From: Mycobacterium parmense
Lineage (GTDB): Bacteria; Actinomycetota; Actinomycetes; Mycobacteriales; Mycobacteriaceae
Assembly: GCF_010730575.1 (NCBI RefSeq)
Contig: NZ_AP022614.1
Span: forward strand, 2,108,001-2,172,000
Reading direction: 5' to 3'
DNA length: 64,000 nucleotides
This document shows positions 55,008 through 64,000 of this stretch, piece by piece. Under the pieces are notes generated by a model, which was not told where the DNA came from, made no database searches, and saw nothing but the letters and a program-made list of their open reading frames with translations. The translations under genes were made by a program, and so were the position numbers. Numbering within the stretch: position 1 is the stretch's first letter; each line of letters starts with the position of its first letter.

Positions 55008-56030
55008 TCAGCCCGGCACCAGGCTGAGCACCAGATCCGGTCCGGCCCGGTCGATCCCGTCGAACTGCCACCGCAGCGCGCGCGCGATGGTGGGGACGCC
55101 TAAGTCGCCGACCGCGGTGATCGGCCCGCCCAGCAGCATCGGCGCGACGTACGCGAGGATGCGGTTGACGGCCCCGGCGCGCAGGAATGCGCCCGCGAGC
55201 GTGGGGCCGCCCTCCAGCAGCACGTCGGTGCGGTCGGACACCGCCTTGATCACCTCCATGGGATCGTGGGTGCGGATCACCATCGTGCGCGACTCGTCGT
55301 TGAGAACCTTTGCCTCGGGCGGTATGTCGCGCATCCCCACCACCACGCGCAGCGGTTGGCGGTCGGCCAGCGAGCCGTCGGCCAGCCGGGCGGTCAACGC
55401 CGGGTCGTCCGCCAGCACGGTTCCCGTGCCGACCACGATGGCGTCCGCGCCGGCCCGGCGGCGATGCACATCCAGGCGGGCGGCCTCGCTGGTGATCCAC
55501 TGGCTGGTGCCGTCGGCGGCGGCGCTGCGGCCGTCGATGCTGGTGGCGTATTTCCAGGTGACGTGCGGCAACCCGGTCCGCTGTTTGTGCAGCCACTCGC
55601 GCAGCGGCCCGGCCGCCACCTGGTGGGCCAGCGCGCCGGCCTGGACCTGCAGGCCCGCCGCCTGCAGCCGGCCCGCGCCGCCCCCGGCGATGCCGTTGGG
55701 GTCGGTGACGGCGTACACCACCGCGCTCAGGCGGGCCTCGATCAACGCGTTGACGCACGGCGGGGTCTTCCCGTAGTGGTTGCACGGCTCGAGGGTGACC
55801 ACCGCGATCCCGCCGGCGGCCAGGCCGCCGGCCTTGCGCAGCGCCACGATCTCGGCGTGGTCGCCGCCCGCCGGCTCGGTGCCGCCGACGCCGACGACGC
55901 GGCCCTCCCGATCCACGATGACCGCCCCGACGGGCGGGTTCGGGTAGGTCTTGCCCTTGACCAGATAGGCTTGCTCGATCGCCAGACGCATTGCGGCGTC
56001 GACGCTTTCGACCTTCTGAGGCTGGTTCAT
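55008..56030 (-). CDS. ribD: Bifunctional RibD deaminase/reductase
   Basis: A 340-residue enzyme for the second and third steps of riboflavin synthesis. The N-terminal deaminase zinc site is [10 protein letters not shown] with [14 protein letters not shown]. The C-terminal reductase domain includes [20 protein letters not shown] and [20 protein letters not shown]. It is called ribG in M. tuberculosis (Rv1409). Convergent with p55 (3 bases apart) and overlapping rpe (ATGA). Confidence 0.95.
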   Translation of the reverse strand: MNQPQKVESVDAAMRLAIEQAYLVKGKTYPNPPVGAVIVDREGRVVGVGGTEPAGGDHAEIVALRKAGGLAAGGIAVVTLEPCNHYGKTPPCVNALIEARLSAVVYAVTDPNGIAGGGAGRLQAAGLQVQAGALAHQVAAGPLREWLHKQRTGLPHVTWKYATSIDGRSAAADGTSQWITSEAARLDVHRRRAGADAIVVGTGTVLADDPALTARLADGSLADRQPLRVVVGMRDIPPEAKVLNDESRTMVIRTHDPMEVIKAVSDRTDVLLEGGPTLAGAFLRAGAVNRILAYVAPMLLGGPITAVGDLGVPTIARALRWQFDGIDRAGPDLVLSLVPG

Positions 56031-56716
56031 TCGCTCAGGTGGGGTGACGCGGCGGCGGCCTGTCGCCGCAGCGCCTCGATCGCGGACCGCGGGTCCTGCG
56101 CGCCGTACACCGCCGAGCCGGCGACGAAGCAATCCACGCCGGCCTCGGCGGCCTGCTCGATCGTGTCCTCGTTGACCCCCCCGTCGATCTCGACCAGGAT
56201 CTTCAATTCGCCCGCGTCGACCAGCTTGCGCACGGTCCGGACCTTGCTCAGCACGTCGGGAATGAAACTCTGGCCGCCGAAACCCGGCTCCACCGACATG
56301 ATCAGCAGGGTGTCGAAATGCGGCAGGATCTCGAGGTACGGCTCGAGCGGCGTCTTCGGCTTGACGCTGATGCCCGCCTTGGCGCCTGCGGCGCGGATGT
56401 CGCGGGCCACCCCCACCGGGTTGCCGGTGGCCTCCGCGTGAAACGTCACGTTGTAGGCCCCCGCCTCGGCGTATGGCGGCGCCCAGCGGTCCGGGTCCTC
56501 GATCATCAGGTGGCAATCCATCGGGATCGACGTCGCGGCCAGCAGGCTCTCCACGACCGGCAGGCCGATGGTGAGATTCGGCACGAAGTGGTTGTCCATC
56601 ACGTCGACGTGCAGCCAGTCGGCGCCGACGACCGCGGCGGCTTCGTCGGCGAGGCGAGCGAAGTCGGCGGCAAGGATCGACGGCGCGATCAGTGGCCTAC
56701 CGGTGTTGCCAGGCAT
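56027..56716 (-). CDS. rpe: Ribulose-phosphate 3-epimerase
   Basis: A 229-residue TIM-barrel epimerase of the pentose phosphate pathway, interconverting ribulose 5-phosphate and xylulose 5-phosphate. Motifs: [17 protein letters not shown] at the N-terminus, the metal-binding [17 protein letters not shown], and [17 protein letters not shown]. The ATG at 56716 is chosen by homology; the frame runs further upstream only through tandem repeats. Translation is coupled to ribD, whose product acts in a pathway that needs ribulose 5-phosphate. Confidence 0.95.
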   Translation of the reverse strand: MPGNTGRPLIAPSILAADFARLADEAAAVVGADWLHVDVMDNHFVPNLTIGLPVVESLLAATSIPMDCHLMIEDPDRWAPPYAEAGAYNVTFHAEATGNPVGVARDIRAAGAKAGISVKPKTPLEPYLEILPHFDTLLIMSVEPGFGGQSFIPDVLSKVRTVRKLVDAGELKILVEIDGGVNEDTIEQAAEAGVDCFVAGSAVYGAQDPRSAIEALRRQAAAASPHLSE

Positions 56717-56729
56717 GTGCGCCAGACTA

Positions 56730-56900
56730 TCGGCGGCGCAGCGCCGCCGCGGCCCGGCTACCCCGCTTCGCGGCGCAGCGCCGCCGCGGCCCCATCCTTT
56801 CCGTCGCGCAGCGCTACCCCGCTTCGCGGCGCAGCGCCGCCGCGGCCCCATCCTTTCCGTCGCGCAGCGCTACCCCGCTTCGCGGCGCAGCGCCGCCGCG
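56730..56900. repeat. 56-bp tandem repeat derived from the rsmB 3' end
   Basis: Two full 56-bp copies (56759-56814 and 56815-56870, identical) are followed by a 30-bp partial copy (56871-56900) and preceded by a partial one (56730-56757). Each unit contains GGCGGCGC-A-GCGCCGCC or a close variant, an 8-bp stem with a 1-base loop, so the rsmB-rpe transcript carries several GC hairpins in series. The rightmost copy encodes the last residues of RsmB (AALRREAG and stop), so the array looks like duplication of the gene end. Copy number is likely to vary between strains. Confidence 0.9.
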
Positions 56901-58243
56901 AACATGGCGTCGGTGCCGTGCCGGTGCGGCCACAGCTGGACATACGGGCCGTGGCCCAGACCCGCGGCGGGATCGAACAGCGGCCGGGTGTCCAGCGCGC
57001 TCACCGGATGGCGGCGCAGCGCGTCGGCGACCACGCCGGCGGTCTCGGCCAGATGAGGCGAACACGTCGCATACAGCACGACACCGCCGGGACGGGTGAG
57101 CGCGATCGCGGCTGCCAGGAGTTCGCGTTGCAGCCTGGTCAGCGCGGGCACGTCGGCCGGCTGGCGCCGCCACCGGGCCTCGGGCCGGCGGCGCAACGCG
57201 CCCAGCCCGGTGCACGGCGCGTCGACGAGCACCCGGTCGAAGCCCGGCTCGAGACCGCTCCGCCGCCCGTCGACACGCAGCACCTCCACGTCCAGCCCGC
57301 GGGTGTTCTCGACCACCAGATCGGCGCGGCGCGGCGCCGGCTCCACCGCCGTGACCCGCGCCCCCGATCCCGCAGCCAGCGCGGCCAGCAGCGCCGTCTT
57401 GCCCCCCGGGCCGGCGCACAGATCCAGCCAGCGCCCCGCGTCGTCGTCGACCTCCGCCAGCGTCAGCGCCCGGGCCACCAGCTGGCTGCCCTCGTCCTGG
57501 ACCAGCGCCACGCCGTCGCGCACGGCCGCCAGCCGCCCCGGGTCCCCGCCGGGCAGATAGACCGCATAGGGCGAATAGCGGCCGGCCGTACCCCCCACCG
57601 CGTCGGCCAGTTCGGCGGCGCTCAGCGCTCCCGGGCGCGCCGCGAGGTGCACCTGGGGCCGTTCGTCGTCGCTGGCCAGCACCGCATCGAGTTCCGCCGC
57701 GTCCGCGCCCAGCGCGTCGGCGAAGGCCTGGGCGACCCAGCGCGGGTGGGCGTGCACGAACGCGGCATGCCCCACCGGGTCGCGCGCCGGGTCGGGTGCC
57801 AGCTCGTCGACCCAGGACTTTTCGTCCCGAGCGGCGATGGCCCGCAACACACCGTTGACGAAACCTGCTCGCGCCGAATCGAATTCGATGGCGGCCTGCT
57901 CCACGGTGGTGGACACCGCGGCGTGGGCGTCGACGCGGGTGCGCAGCAGCTGGTAGGCGCCGAGCCGCAGCAGGTCGAGCAACACGGGATCGATGGACTC
58001 CGGGGAGCGCTTCGCAGCCGCGCCGATGACGGCGTCGAGCAGGCCCCGGCCGCGGCAGGTGCCGTAGGTCAGTTCCGTGGCGAACGCGGCGTCGCGTCCG
58101 CTGATGCCACGTTCGCGCAGCAGCGCGGGCAATGCCAGGTTGGCGTAGGCGTCGCGCTCGCTGACCGCCCGAAGCACCTGGAACGCGGCGGCCCGCGCCG
58201 GGTCCAGCTGCCGGCGGCGCGGCCTGCGCTGCGCGGGGCTCAT
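56870..58243 (-). CDS. rsmB: 16S rRNA m5C967 methyltransferase RsmB (Fmu/Sun)
   Basis: A 457-residue enzyme methylating cytosine 967 of 16S rRNA. The N-terminal NusB-like RNA-binding domain includes [20 protein letters not shown]. The catalytic domain has the SAM motif [20 protein letters not shown] and the two catalytic cysteines in [20 protein letters not shown] and [15 protein letters not shown]. The start overlaps the fmt stop (ATGA). The last codons lie in the tandem repeat, so the C-terminus could differ between strains. Equivalent to fmu (Rv1407). Confidence 0.94.
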   Translation of the reverse strand: MSPAQRRPRRRQLDPARAAAFQVLRAVSERDAYANLALPALLRERGISGRDAAFATELTYGTCRGRGLLDAVIGAAAKRSPESIDPVLLDLLRLGAYQLLRTRVDAHAAVSTTVEQAAIEFDSARAGFVNGVLRAIAARDEKSWVDELAPDPARDPVGHAAFVHAHPRWVAQAFADALGADAAELDAVLASDDERPQVHLAARPGALSAAELADAVGGTAGRYSPYAVYLPGGDPGRLAAVRDGVALVQDEGSQLVARALTLAEVDDDAGRWLDLCAGPGGKTALLAALAAGSGARVTAVEPAPRRADLVVENTRGLDVEVLRVDGRRSGLEPGFDRVLVDAPCTGLGALRRRPEARWRRQPADVPALTRLQRELLAAAIALTRPGGVVLYATCSPHLAETAGVVADALRRHPVSALDTRPLFDPAAGLGHGPYVQLWPHRHGTDAMFAAALRREAG

Positions 58244-59178
58244 GAGGCGCGCGCGGCGGCGTCGAGCCGCGCGCCCCGTGCCCAGTCGACGGCGTTCATG
58301 AACCTCTTGCCGGGCGGCTGAATCTGGCCCAGCCGCACCGGTTGCGAACCGGTTCCGATCCACACGCCCTTGCGATCGACCCGAATAGCGCCGGGCGCCA
58401 ACGGATTCGGCGCATCATAGTCGACGCGGACCGGCCCCAGTTTGACGCGCTGGTCGCCGACGAGCGTCCAGGCTCCCGGGCTGGGCGTGACGGCCCGGAT
58501 CCGCCGCTCCACGACCGGTGCAGGCAGGTCCCAGCGCACCCGGGCCTCCTCGACGGTGATCTTGGGCGCGACGCTGATCCCGTCGGCCGGTTGTGGCCGC
58601 GGGGCCAACGTTCCCGCGGCCACGCCGTCGAGCGTGGCCGACAGCAGCGCGGCGCCCGAAGAGGCCAGCCGCTCGAGGAGGTCCCCCGCCGTGTCGGTGG
58701 GCCGGATGGCCTCGGTCACCACCCCGTAGATCGGGCCGGTGTCCAGGCCCGGCTCGATCTGGAACGTCGTCGCCCCCGTGACGGCGTCGCCCGCGGCGAT
58801 CGCGGCCTGCACCGGCGCGGCACCGCGCCAGGCGGGCAGCAGCGAGAAGTGCAGGTTGATCCAGCCGTGCGGGGGCACCGCCAGCAGGCCCTCCTTCAGC
58901 AGGGCGCCATAGGCGACCACCGGGCAACAGTCCGGCCCCAGCTCCGCGAGCTCGGCGACGAACTCCGGCGAGTTGGGCCGCGACGGCCGCAGGACCGGAA
59001 TGCCGCGGTCGAGCGCCTCGCGCGCCACCGGTGACGGCTCCGGCTTCCCGCGGCGCCCGGCGGCCGCGTCGGGCCGGGTCAGCACGGCGATGACCTCGTG
59101 GCGGGGCGAGTCGACGAGGCTGCGCAGCGCGGGCAGCGCGGGTTCGGGAGTGCCGGCGAAGACAAGGCGCACCGGCAC
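58240..59178 (-). CDS. fmt: Methionyl-tRNA formyltransferase
   Basis: A 312-residue enzyme formylating initiator Met-tRNA. The N-terminal domain has the catalytic/folate signature [20 protein letters not shown], including the usual Asn and His, and ends with the Asp in [11 protein letters not shown]. The C-terminal OB-fold domain follows ([20 protein letters not shown]). First gene of fmt-rsmB-rpe-ribD. The start follows a basic [19 protein letters not shown], normal for the family. Confidence 0.95.
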   Translation of the reverse strand: MPVRLVFAGTPEPALPALRSLVDSPRHEVIAVLTRPDAAAGRRGKPEPSPVAREALDRGIPVLRPSRPNSPEFVAELAELGPDCCPVVAYGALLKEGLLAVPPHGWINLHFSLLPAWRGAAPVQAAIAAGDAVTGATTFQIEPGLDTGPIYGVVTEAIRPTDTAGDLLERLASSGAALLSATLDGVAAGTLAPRPQPADGISVAPKITVEEARVRWDLPAPVVERRIRAVTPSPGAWTLVGDQRVKLGPVRVDYDAPNPLAPGAIRVDRKGVWIGTGSQPVRLGQIQPPGKRFMNAVDWARGARLDAAARAS

Positions 59179-59344
59179 AGTCTAGGAAGCGGCGGCGCGC
59201 CGTCCACACGGCGCGCATATTGCGTGCGTATACTGTTGCTTATACATATTGTTTCTTGCAGTTACGGTTGGATGAACCGGACCGCACTGCCGTGCTAGTG
59301 ACAATGAAGTCGAGTGGGCAGCCCATCGGATTCCAGGAGGTCTG
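59179..59344. promoter_or_regulatory. Divergent fmt/methyltransferase control region, AT-rich
   Basis: A 166-base spacer with unusually low GC at 59214-59262 (ATATTGCGTGCGTATACT, then TTGCTTATACATATTG). TATACT at 59228-59233 and TATACA at 59241-59246 are candidate -10 boxes for the methyltransferase gene. CAGGAGG near 59334-59340 is its ribosome site. The nearby MarR-type gene is a likely regulator. No small gene with a credible start is seen. Confidence 0.5.
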
Positions 59345-60169
59345 ATGACTCTCGACACCACGATCAGCGACGACTACCGGCTGAGTCCCTCACATCGCAC
59401 GGTATGGGCACTGGGCGACTACGCCCTGATGGCCGAGGAGGTGATGGCCCCGCTGGGACCCGTTCTGGTCGCCGCGGCCGGGATCGGGCCGGGCGTGCGG
59501 GTGCTCGACGTCGCCGCCGGTTCCGGCAACATCTCGCTCCCGGCGGCCGCGGCCGGCGCTGACGTCGTCTCCTCCGACCTGACCCCCGAGCTGTTGGCGC
59601 GGTCGCAGGCCAGGGCCGCGGCGCGCGGCCTGGTGCTGGATTATCGCGAGGCGAATGCCCACGCCCTGCCCTTCGGCGACGGCGAGTTCGACGCCGTGGT
59701 CTCGGCGATCGGCGTGCAGTTCGCGCCGGATCAGCAGCGCGCCGCCGACGAGCTGCTGCGCGTCTGCCGACCGGGAGGGACGATCGCCGTCCTCAGCTGG
59801 ACCCCCGAAGGCTTCTTCGGGCGGATGCTGTCCACCATCAGGCCCTATCGGCCCAGCCTGTCGCAGGCGGTCCCCCCGGCGGTGCTGTGGGGGCGGCCGG
59901 CCTACGTCGCCGGCCTGTTCGGCGACCGGGTCAGCCGCATCTCCGCCGTGCGCGGCATGCTGAGGGTGAACCGTTTCGACAACGCCCACGCCGTGCACCG
60001 CTACTTCAAGAACCACTACGGTCCGACGATCGAGGCGTACGCCAACATCGGCCACAACCGGGTGCTGACGGCCGAACTCGACGCCCAGCTCATCGAACTC
60101 GCCCAGCAACACCTGGCCTCCGGCGTCATGAAGTGGGAGTACCTGCTGCTCACCGCCGAAAAGCGGTGA
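59345..60169 (+). CDS. Class I SAM-dependent methyltransferase (Rv1405c ortholog)
   Basis: A 274-residue UbiE-like methyltransferase. SAM motif I is RVLDVAAGSGNISLPAAAAG, motif II NAHALPFGDGEFDAVVSAIG and motif III LLRVCRPGGTIAVLSWTPEG. The substrate is unknown. It lies next to a MarR gene, the order being the same as Rv1404-Rv1405c in M. tuberculosis, where the regulator, as I recall, controls the methyltransferase under acid stress. The second paralog found there (Rv1403c) is absent, as priA follows directly. Confidence 0.9.
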   Translation: MTLDTTISDDYRLSPSHRTVWALGDYALMAEEVMAPLGPVLVAAAGIGPGVRVLDVAAGSGNISLPAAAAGADVVSSDLTPELLARSQARAAARGLVLDYREANAHALPFGDGEFDAVVSAIGVQFAPDQQRAADELLRVCRPGGTIAVLSWTPEGFFGRMLSTIRPYRPSLSQAVPPAVLWGRPAYVAGLFGDRVSRISAVRGMLRVNRFDNAHAVHRYFKNHYGPTIEAYANIGHNRVLTAELDAQLIELAQQHLASGVMKWEYLLLTAEKR

Positions 60170-60212
60170 TTCGGACCAGAATGGAGAGATCTCAGGAGAT
60201 GCCTAGAAATCC

Positions 60213-60701
60213 CTAGAGATCGATGTCCGCGTCCAGGTGGACGTCGGGCTCGCCGCCGGCCGCGGTGAACGCCGTGAGGGCACGGATCAGCCCGTGCCTT
60301 TCCGCCGCCGGCATCTGCTGCACGATGGCCGCGATCTCGGCGCGCCGGTGGGCCGTGACCCGGCGCACCACGTCGCGGCCGCGCTTGGTCAGGGCGGCCA
60401 GCAGTTCGCGGCGGGAGGTCGGGTGCGGCAGGCGGTCGATCAGGCCGGCCGCGACGAGCCGGTCGACCATCCGGCCGGTGGCCGACGGCTGCACTCCCAG
60501 CAAACCAGCCAGCGTCGCGAGGTTGACCGGGCCGCGATTGGACAGGATCACCAGCGTGCGGAACTGCGGGATGGTGATGCTCTCGTCCACCTGGCCGATC
60601 GACCGCGCCGAAATCGCCACCAGCAGCCGGGAAGCCGTCAGCAAAGCATCGGTGATCACATCCAGGGATTCGTCGACGGACGTGTCGTTGTTGCTGGGCA
60701 T
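60213..60701 (-). CDS. MarR-family transcriptional regulator (Rv1404 ortholog)
   Basis: A 162-residue winged helix-turn-helix dimer. The recognition helices are in VNLATLAGLLGVQPSATGRM and the wing in LPHPTSRRELLAALTKRGRD. Probable repressor of the convergent methyltransferase gene and of itself: an inverted repeat lies upstream of its start. The inducing signal is not visible in the sequence; acid stress is known for the M. tuberculosis homolog. ATG 60701 has a GGAGAGG ribosome site upstream. Confidence 0.9.
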   Translation of the reverse strand: MPSNNDTSVDESLDVITDALLTASRLLVAISARSIGQVDESITIPQFRTLVILSNRGPVNLATLAGLLGVQPSATGRMVDRLVAAGLIDRLPHPTSRRELLAALTKRGRDVVRRVTAHRRAEIAAIVQQMPAAERHGLIRALTAFTAAGGEPDVHLDADIDL

Positions 60702-60746
60702 CGCCTCTCCTCCCGACCACCTCCCGGCATCGGAGCCCGAAGACTA

Positions 60747-60764
60747 GAAAGTTTAGCAACCTTC
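60747..60764 (-). promoter_or_regulatory. Putative operator upstream of the MarR gene
   Basis: GAAAGTT-TAGC-AACCTTC (60747-60764) is an 18-bp inverted repeat with one mismatch, about 45 bases upstream of the MarR start, within an AT-rich patch. Its spacing suits a MarR dimer and autorepression. The related methyltransferase promoter at 59.2 kb does not hold an obvious copy, so the match is provisional. Confidence 0.4.
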
Positions 60765-60858
60765 CAGTGTCGCGATCTGGGAATTATTTCTCACGCGTAC
60801 TGTCTACGCCGGTCAGGGTATAGAGGTTTCATACCCGCTTTTCGCGGACTTCAATTGA

Positions 60859-62862
60859 TCACCCGATGTGTAACGGATCGATCTGCACGCGGACCGGCTC
60901 CGCGGTCTGCCGGGCGCTGAGCAGCCGCACTCCGCGCCGCAGCGCCGCCGCCAGCGCCAACCCCTGATCGCGGCTCACGCGCACCAGCATCCGCGTTACC
61001 GGTCCGCCCGCGGGCGTCCCCGCCGGCCGCCGCACGCCGGGCGGCAGGTCCACCGGGCCCAGCAGGTCGGCGCGGATGTCTTGGTCCTGAGGCAGCCCGG
61101 TCTCGTCCAGTAACGCCGCCACGGCGCCCGGCGCTCCGTCGATGGCCGCCATGTGCACGCTCGGCGGCAGGCCGAGCTCGGTCCGGGCCGTGAGCTCGGC
61201 CTCCGCGTGGCCCACCGGGTCCCAGCGGATCAGCGACTGCACCGTGGGGATCGACGACTCGGCCACCACCATCACCACACCGCCGTCGCCGCGGGGCCGG
61301 ACCAGGGCCGCCGCGGTCAGCCAGCGCCACAGCGCGTCCTCGGCGGCGCGCAGATCCTGCCGGCCCAGCAAGGCCCACGTGTCGAGCAGCAGCGCCGCGC
61401 CGTAGCCGCCGGCCGCCGGGGGTTCGGCGCCCGGCGTGGCGACCACGACGGCGGGGCCCGCCGCGACCTCCGCCACGACGTCCTCGCCCGTCGACGTGAT
61501 CACCGGCGTGCCGGCAAACGCGCGGCCCAGCTCCTCGGCGGTGCGCCGCGCCCCGACGACGACGGCACGGACCGCGTCCGAGCCGCAGCGCGCGCACCGT
61601 CGCGTGGGCTCGACGCGACCGCACCAGCGGCAGACCAGCGCCGTCCCCCGCTCCTGCAGCGACAGGGGCCCGGTGCAGTGCCGGCACCGGGCGACGGCGC
61701 GGCACCGACCGCAGGCCAGCGACGGAACGTATCCGCGCCGCGGCACCTGAACCAGCACCGGCGCGCCGACCGCCAGCGCCGAGCGGGCGGCGCGCAACCC
61801 CAGCGACGGCACCCGCGCGGTGCGCGCCGCCGGGTCACGTTCGTCGGCGTAGCCGGTGTCGTCCAGGGCGATCACCCGGGGCGTGCGGGCGCGCACCACC
61901 GGCCGCGCCGCGACGATGTCGTGCGCCCACCCGCTGCGGACCAGGGCGTGGGCCTCGGCGGTCCGCGCGTAACCGCCGATCACCGCCGCACAGCGGGCCT
62001 GGTGGGCGCGCAGCATCGCCACCTCGCGGGCGTGCGGGTACGGCGCCCGCGGCTCGGCCAGGCTGTCGTCGGCGTCGGCCCACACCATCACCAGCCCCAG
62101 TTCGCCGAGCGGGGCGAACACCGCGCTGCGGGTCCCGATCACAAGCCGCGCGGTGCCCCGCAGCGCGGCCAGCCAGCGCCGGTAGCGGGCCGCCGGGCCC
62201 AGGCCGGCCGACAGCGCGACGACGGCACCGTCGTCGATGCGGGCGGTCGTGGCCCGCGCGAGGGTGTCCAGATCCCGTTGATCGGGCACGACCGCCAGGA
62301 CCGACCGCCCGGTCCGGATGGTCTGCGCCGCGGCCTCGGCGAAACGCTCCGCCCACGGCTCGCCGGGCAACGCCTGCCACACGGCCCGCGCGGCGCGGGA
62401 CTCCGACAGGGCGGCCAGGAACTGGCCGCCGCGGACGTACCCGCCCCAGGCCGCCGGGTCGACCGGCTCCGGCAGGGCCGCGGCCGCCGGCGGCACGGCT
62501 TCGCGCTCGACCCGGGCGTGCCGCGGCGGCACCGCCAGCCGCAGCACGTCGGCGCGGGTGCCGGCATAGCGGGCGGCCACCGCGTCGGCCAGCCGGCGGA
62601 TCTCGGGGGTGAGCACCGGTTCGGGCGACACGACGCGGTCGAGCCAGCCCAGCTTGCCGGCGTGGTCGGTGTCGTTGCGCCGTTCCAGCACGAACCCGTC
62701 GACCAGCCGGCCGTGGAACCGCACCCGCACCCGCACTCCCGGCTGGGCGTCGTCGGACTGCTCGGCCGACACGAGGTAGTCGAACTCGCGGTCCAGGTGC
62801 GGCACCGACAGCATCGGCAGCACCCGGGCGATGGGTTCGATGTGAGATGCGCTCTTATTCAA
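60859..62862 (-). CDS. priA: Primosomal protein N' (PriA), helicase-degenerate actinobacterial form
   Basis: A 667-residue PriA. The N-terminal DNA-binding domain contains [18 protein letters not shown]. Eight zinc-ligand cysteines sit at 384, 387, 393, 396, 411, 414, 423 and 426 in four CxxC pairs. However, the helicase lobe lacks Walker A (no GxxGxGKT), and the Walker B site DEEH is WADADDSL. It should thus bind forks and aid restart without ATP-driven unwinding, as is common in actinobacteria. It starts at a TTG (62862) that overlaps the stop of the gene upstream. No better start is in frame. Confidence 0.9.
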   Translation of the reverse strand: MNKSASHIEPIARVLPMLSVPHLDREFDYLVSAEQSDDAQPGVRVRVRFHGRLVDGFVLERRNDTDHAGKLGWLDRVVSPEPVLTPEIRRLADAVAARYAGTRADVLRLAVPPRHARVEREAVPPAAAALPEPVDPAAWGGYVRGGQFLAALSESRAARAVWQALPGEPWAERFAEAAAQTIRTGRSVLAVVPDQRDLDTLARATTARIDDGAVVALSAGLGPAARYRRWLAALRGTARLVIGTRSAVFAPLGELGLVMVWADADDSLAEPRAPYPHAREVAMLRAHQARCAAVIGGYARTAEAHALVRSGWAHDIVAARPVVRARTPRVIALDDTGYADERDPAARTARVPSLGLRAARSALAVGAPVLVQVPRRGYVPSLACGRCRAVARCRHCTGPLSLQERGTALVCRWCGRVEPTRRCARCGSDAVRAVVVGARRTAEELGRAFAGTPVITSTGEDVVAEVAAGPAVVVATPGAEPPAAGGYGAALLLDTWALLGRQDLRAAEDALWRWLTAAALVRPRGDGGVVMVVAESSIPTVQSLIRWDPVGHAEAELTARTELGLPPSVHMAAIDGAPGAVAALLDETGLPQDQDIRADLLGPVDLPPGVRRPAGTPAGGPVTRMLVRVSRDQGLALAAALRRGVRLLSARQTAEPVRVQIDPLHIG

Positions 62863-63643
62863 AGCCTTCGGCGGGCCAGTCGACGACCTGCGCGCCCTCT
62901 TCCCAGTCGTCGTCTTCGTAGCCCTCGTCCAGAACCGACTCCTCCCGGCCGAAGAAGAACCCGGCCGTGATGAGGACCTGAGCCGCGGCGTAAAGCCACC
63001 AGACGGGCACCGAGAGAGCCTGGTTGTCCAGGATGAACCTGCCGATGCCGATCATGGCGTCGGACAGCGCGAAGCAGATCGCGCCCACCGCGGTCCAGAT
63101 CGTCGGCAGCCGCGCCAGCTGCGCCGTGCACACCATCGCGGTCAGCACCAGGATGTAGGCCGTGACCGGGATCGTGAGCTGGTCACGGCTCAGGTGGGGC
63201 CAGAACCAGGCCAGCAACGCCAGAGTCGCCAGGCAGATCAGCGCCACGGCGGCGATGCGCGGCCGCGACGGCGCCGCCACGGTGGCCAGCGGCAGCAGCG
63301 CGGCCAGAAAACACAAGTGCGCCAACAAGAACGAGGCCAGCCCCACGACGAAGGACAGGGTCCACCACGGGATCGCCAGCAGCCAGTCGCCGGTGGCCGA
63401 CAGCAGCAGTGCGGGCACCAGCCAGCGCCGCTCGCGGACGATCGGGTGCCCGAGCGCGGCGACCGTCAGCAACAACGCCATCAGCGCTTTGAACGGGGGC
63501 TGCAGGATCCAGTGCCCGGTCAGCTCCGTTCCCGGCGGCGACCGCAGCGCCAGCACGGTCAGGTAGACGCCGTAGGACAGGCCGGCCCAGCCGGCCACCA
63601 CCCAGCCGCCGGCCACCAGGCGAGGTGCGTACGGTACCTCCAT
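62855..63643 (-). CDS. YhhN-family membrane protein, lysoplasmalogenase-like (Rv1401 ortholog)
   Basis: A 262-residue protein with about eight transmembrane segments (for example [57 protein letters not shown]). Conserved acidic residues in [16 protein letters not shown] and [15 protein letters not shown] are the YhhN/TMEM86 signature. Family members hydrolyse vinyl-ether lysophospholipids, though the role in mycobacteria is unknown. The C-terminus is acidic ([12 protein letters not shown]). The ATG at 63643 overlaps, on the opposite strand, the ATG of the next gene. Confidence 0.85.
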   Translation of the reverse strand: MEVPYAPRLVAGGWVVAGWAGLSYGVYLTVLALRSPPGTELTGHWILQPPFKALMALLLTVAALGHPIVRERRWLVPALLLSATGDWLLAIPWWTLSFVVGLASFLLAHLCFLAALLPLATVAAPSRPRIAAVALICLATLALLAWFWPHLSRDQLTIPVTAYILVLTAMVCTAQLARLPTIWTAVGAICFALSDAMIGIGRFILDNQALSVPVWWLYAAAQVLITAGFFFGREESVLDEGYEDDDWEEGAQVVDWPAEGFE

Positions 63644-64000
63644 GCCCAGCTTGGACAGAACAGCCGACGAGAAACCCGCAATCGACCCCATCTTGCAGAA
63701 GGTACTGGATGCGGTTCCCTTCCGGCTATCACTCGACGACGGTGTCGACGCGGCGCGACAACGCTTCCGCGACCTGCCGCGCCGGCCGGTGCACCCCGAG
63801 CTGCGGGTCGAGGACCGCGACATACCCGGCCCGGCGGGGCCGATCAACATCCGCATCTATTGGCCGTCAACCGATCCCGGCGCGCGGCGGCCCGTCGTCC
63901 TGTTCTTCCACGGCGGCGGTTTCGTGGTGGGCGACCTCGACACCCACGACGGCACGGCCCGCCAGCACGCGGTCGGCGCCGACGCGGTCGTGGTGTCCGT
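63642..64000 (+). CDS. lipI: Lipase/esterase of the hormone-sensitive-lipase family, N-terminal part
   Basis: At least 119 residues, running off the window. An N-terminal cap region ([20 protein letters not shown]) is followed by the oxyanion motif [19 protein letters not shown], which identifies family IV esterases acting on short to medium acyl esters. The catalytic Ser lies beyond the edge. By position it corresponds to Rv1400c (lipI); the related lipH is an alternative. Start codon bases are shared with the divergent YhhN gene (CATG). Confidence 0.85.
   Translation, partial: MPSLDRTADEKPAIDPILQKVLDAVPFRLSLDDGVDAARQRFRDLPRRPVHPELRVEDRDIPGPAGPINIRIYWPSTDPGARRPVVLFFHGGGFVVGDLDTHDGTARQHAVGADAVVVS

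Noticed and set aside
56730..56900. CRISPR-like array
   Set aside because: Repeats are directly contiguous with no unique spacers and no cas genes; it is a tandem duplication.
59098..59298. Short open frame upstream of the methyltransferase gene
   Set aside because: Overlaps the fmt start region antisense, with no ribosome site and no conserved residues.

Overview
The window is chromosomal DNA of a slow-growing, non-tuberculous Mycobacterium, possibly close to the M. avium complex. Reasons: high GC, GTG/TTG starts, 4-base ATGA/GTGA gene overlaps, and gene order that follows M. tuberculosis Rv1467c to Rv1400c in reverse. Compared with my memory of that region, the PE/PE_PGRS genes and bisC are absent, ppc is present, SufB has no intein, and a three-gene metabolic cassette has been added. 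No rRNA, tRNA, IS element, prophage or CRISPR array is visible.

Layout. 1-2.3 kb: end of an acyl-CoA dehydrogenase and two paralogous exported proteins behind a SigF-like promoter. 2.3-8.5 kb: the SUF iron-sulfur operon sufR-B-D-C-S-U-T (minus strand), with a SufR-type operator at its start. 8.6-15.6 kb: mptB, an ABC exporter, ctaA, an ATP-grasp-like gene, a quinone reductase and ctaB (heme A synthesis). 15.8-22.7 kb: the pentose-phosphate operon tkt-tal-zwf-opcA-pgl. 22.7-29.7 kb: a DUF1206 protein, ppc, secG and the glycolytic operon gap-pgk-tpiA. 30-35.6 kb: envelope genes (Pro-rich secreted protein, L,D-transpeptidase, FAD oxidoreductase, DUF3556 membrane protein). 35.7-43.9 kb: lipid genes (acyltransferase, fadD12, alpha/beta hydrolase, WS/DGAT). 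These are interrupted at 39.5-42.5 kb by the cassette, which encodes an isocitrate-lyase-superfamily enzyme and the two halves of an aconitase/isopropylmalate-isomerase-type hydratase. 43.9-48.8 kb: whiA-cuvA-rapZ-uvrC. 49-56.7 kb: riboflavin genes (ribH, ribBA, ribE, ribD) mixed with lprG-p55 and rpe. 56.7-64 kb: rsmB, fmt, a methyltransferase, a MarR regulator, priA, a YhhN-family membrane protein and the start of a lipase/esterase.

The most interesting region is the 39.5-42.5 kb cassette. It sits between two convergent core genes. It has its own AT-rich promoter with a perfect TTGACA -35 box and a 30-bp imperfect palindrome. Its enzyme set (2-hydroxy-acid lyase plus two-subunit hydratase) matches the logic of dimethylmaleate hydratase/dimethylmalate lyase in bacterial nicotinate fermentation, which I do not know from mycobacteria. 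Other observations are a 56-bp tandem repeat of the rsmB 3' end, a 10-bp minisatellite beside the L,D-transpeptidase gene, similar TACTAC-containing sites before ctaA and ctaB, an ATP-grasp-like protein that seems to lack its central domain, and two divergent genes whose start codons share the bases CATG.
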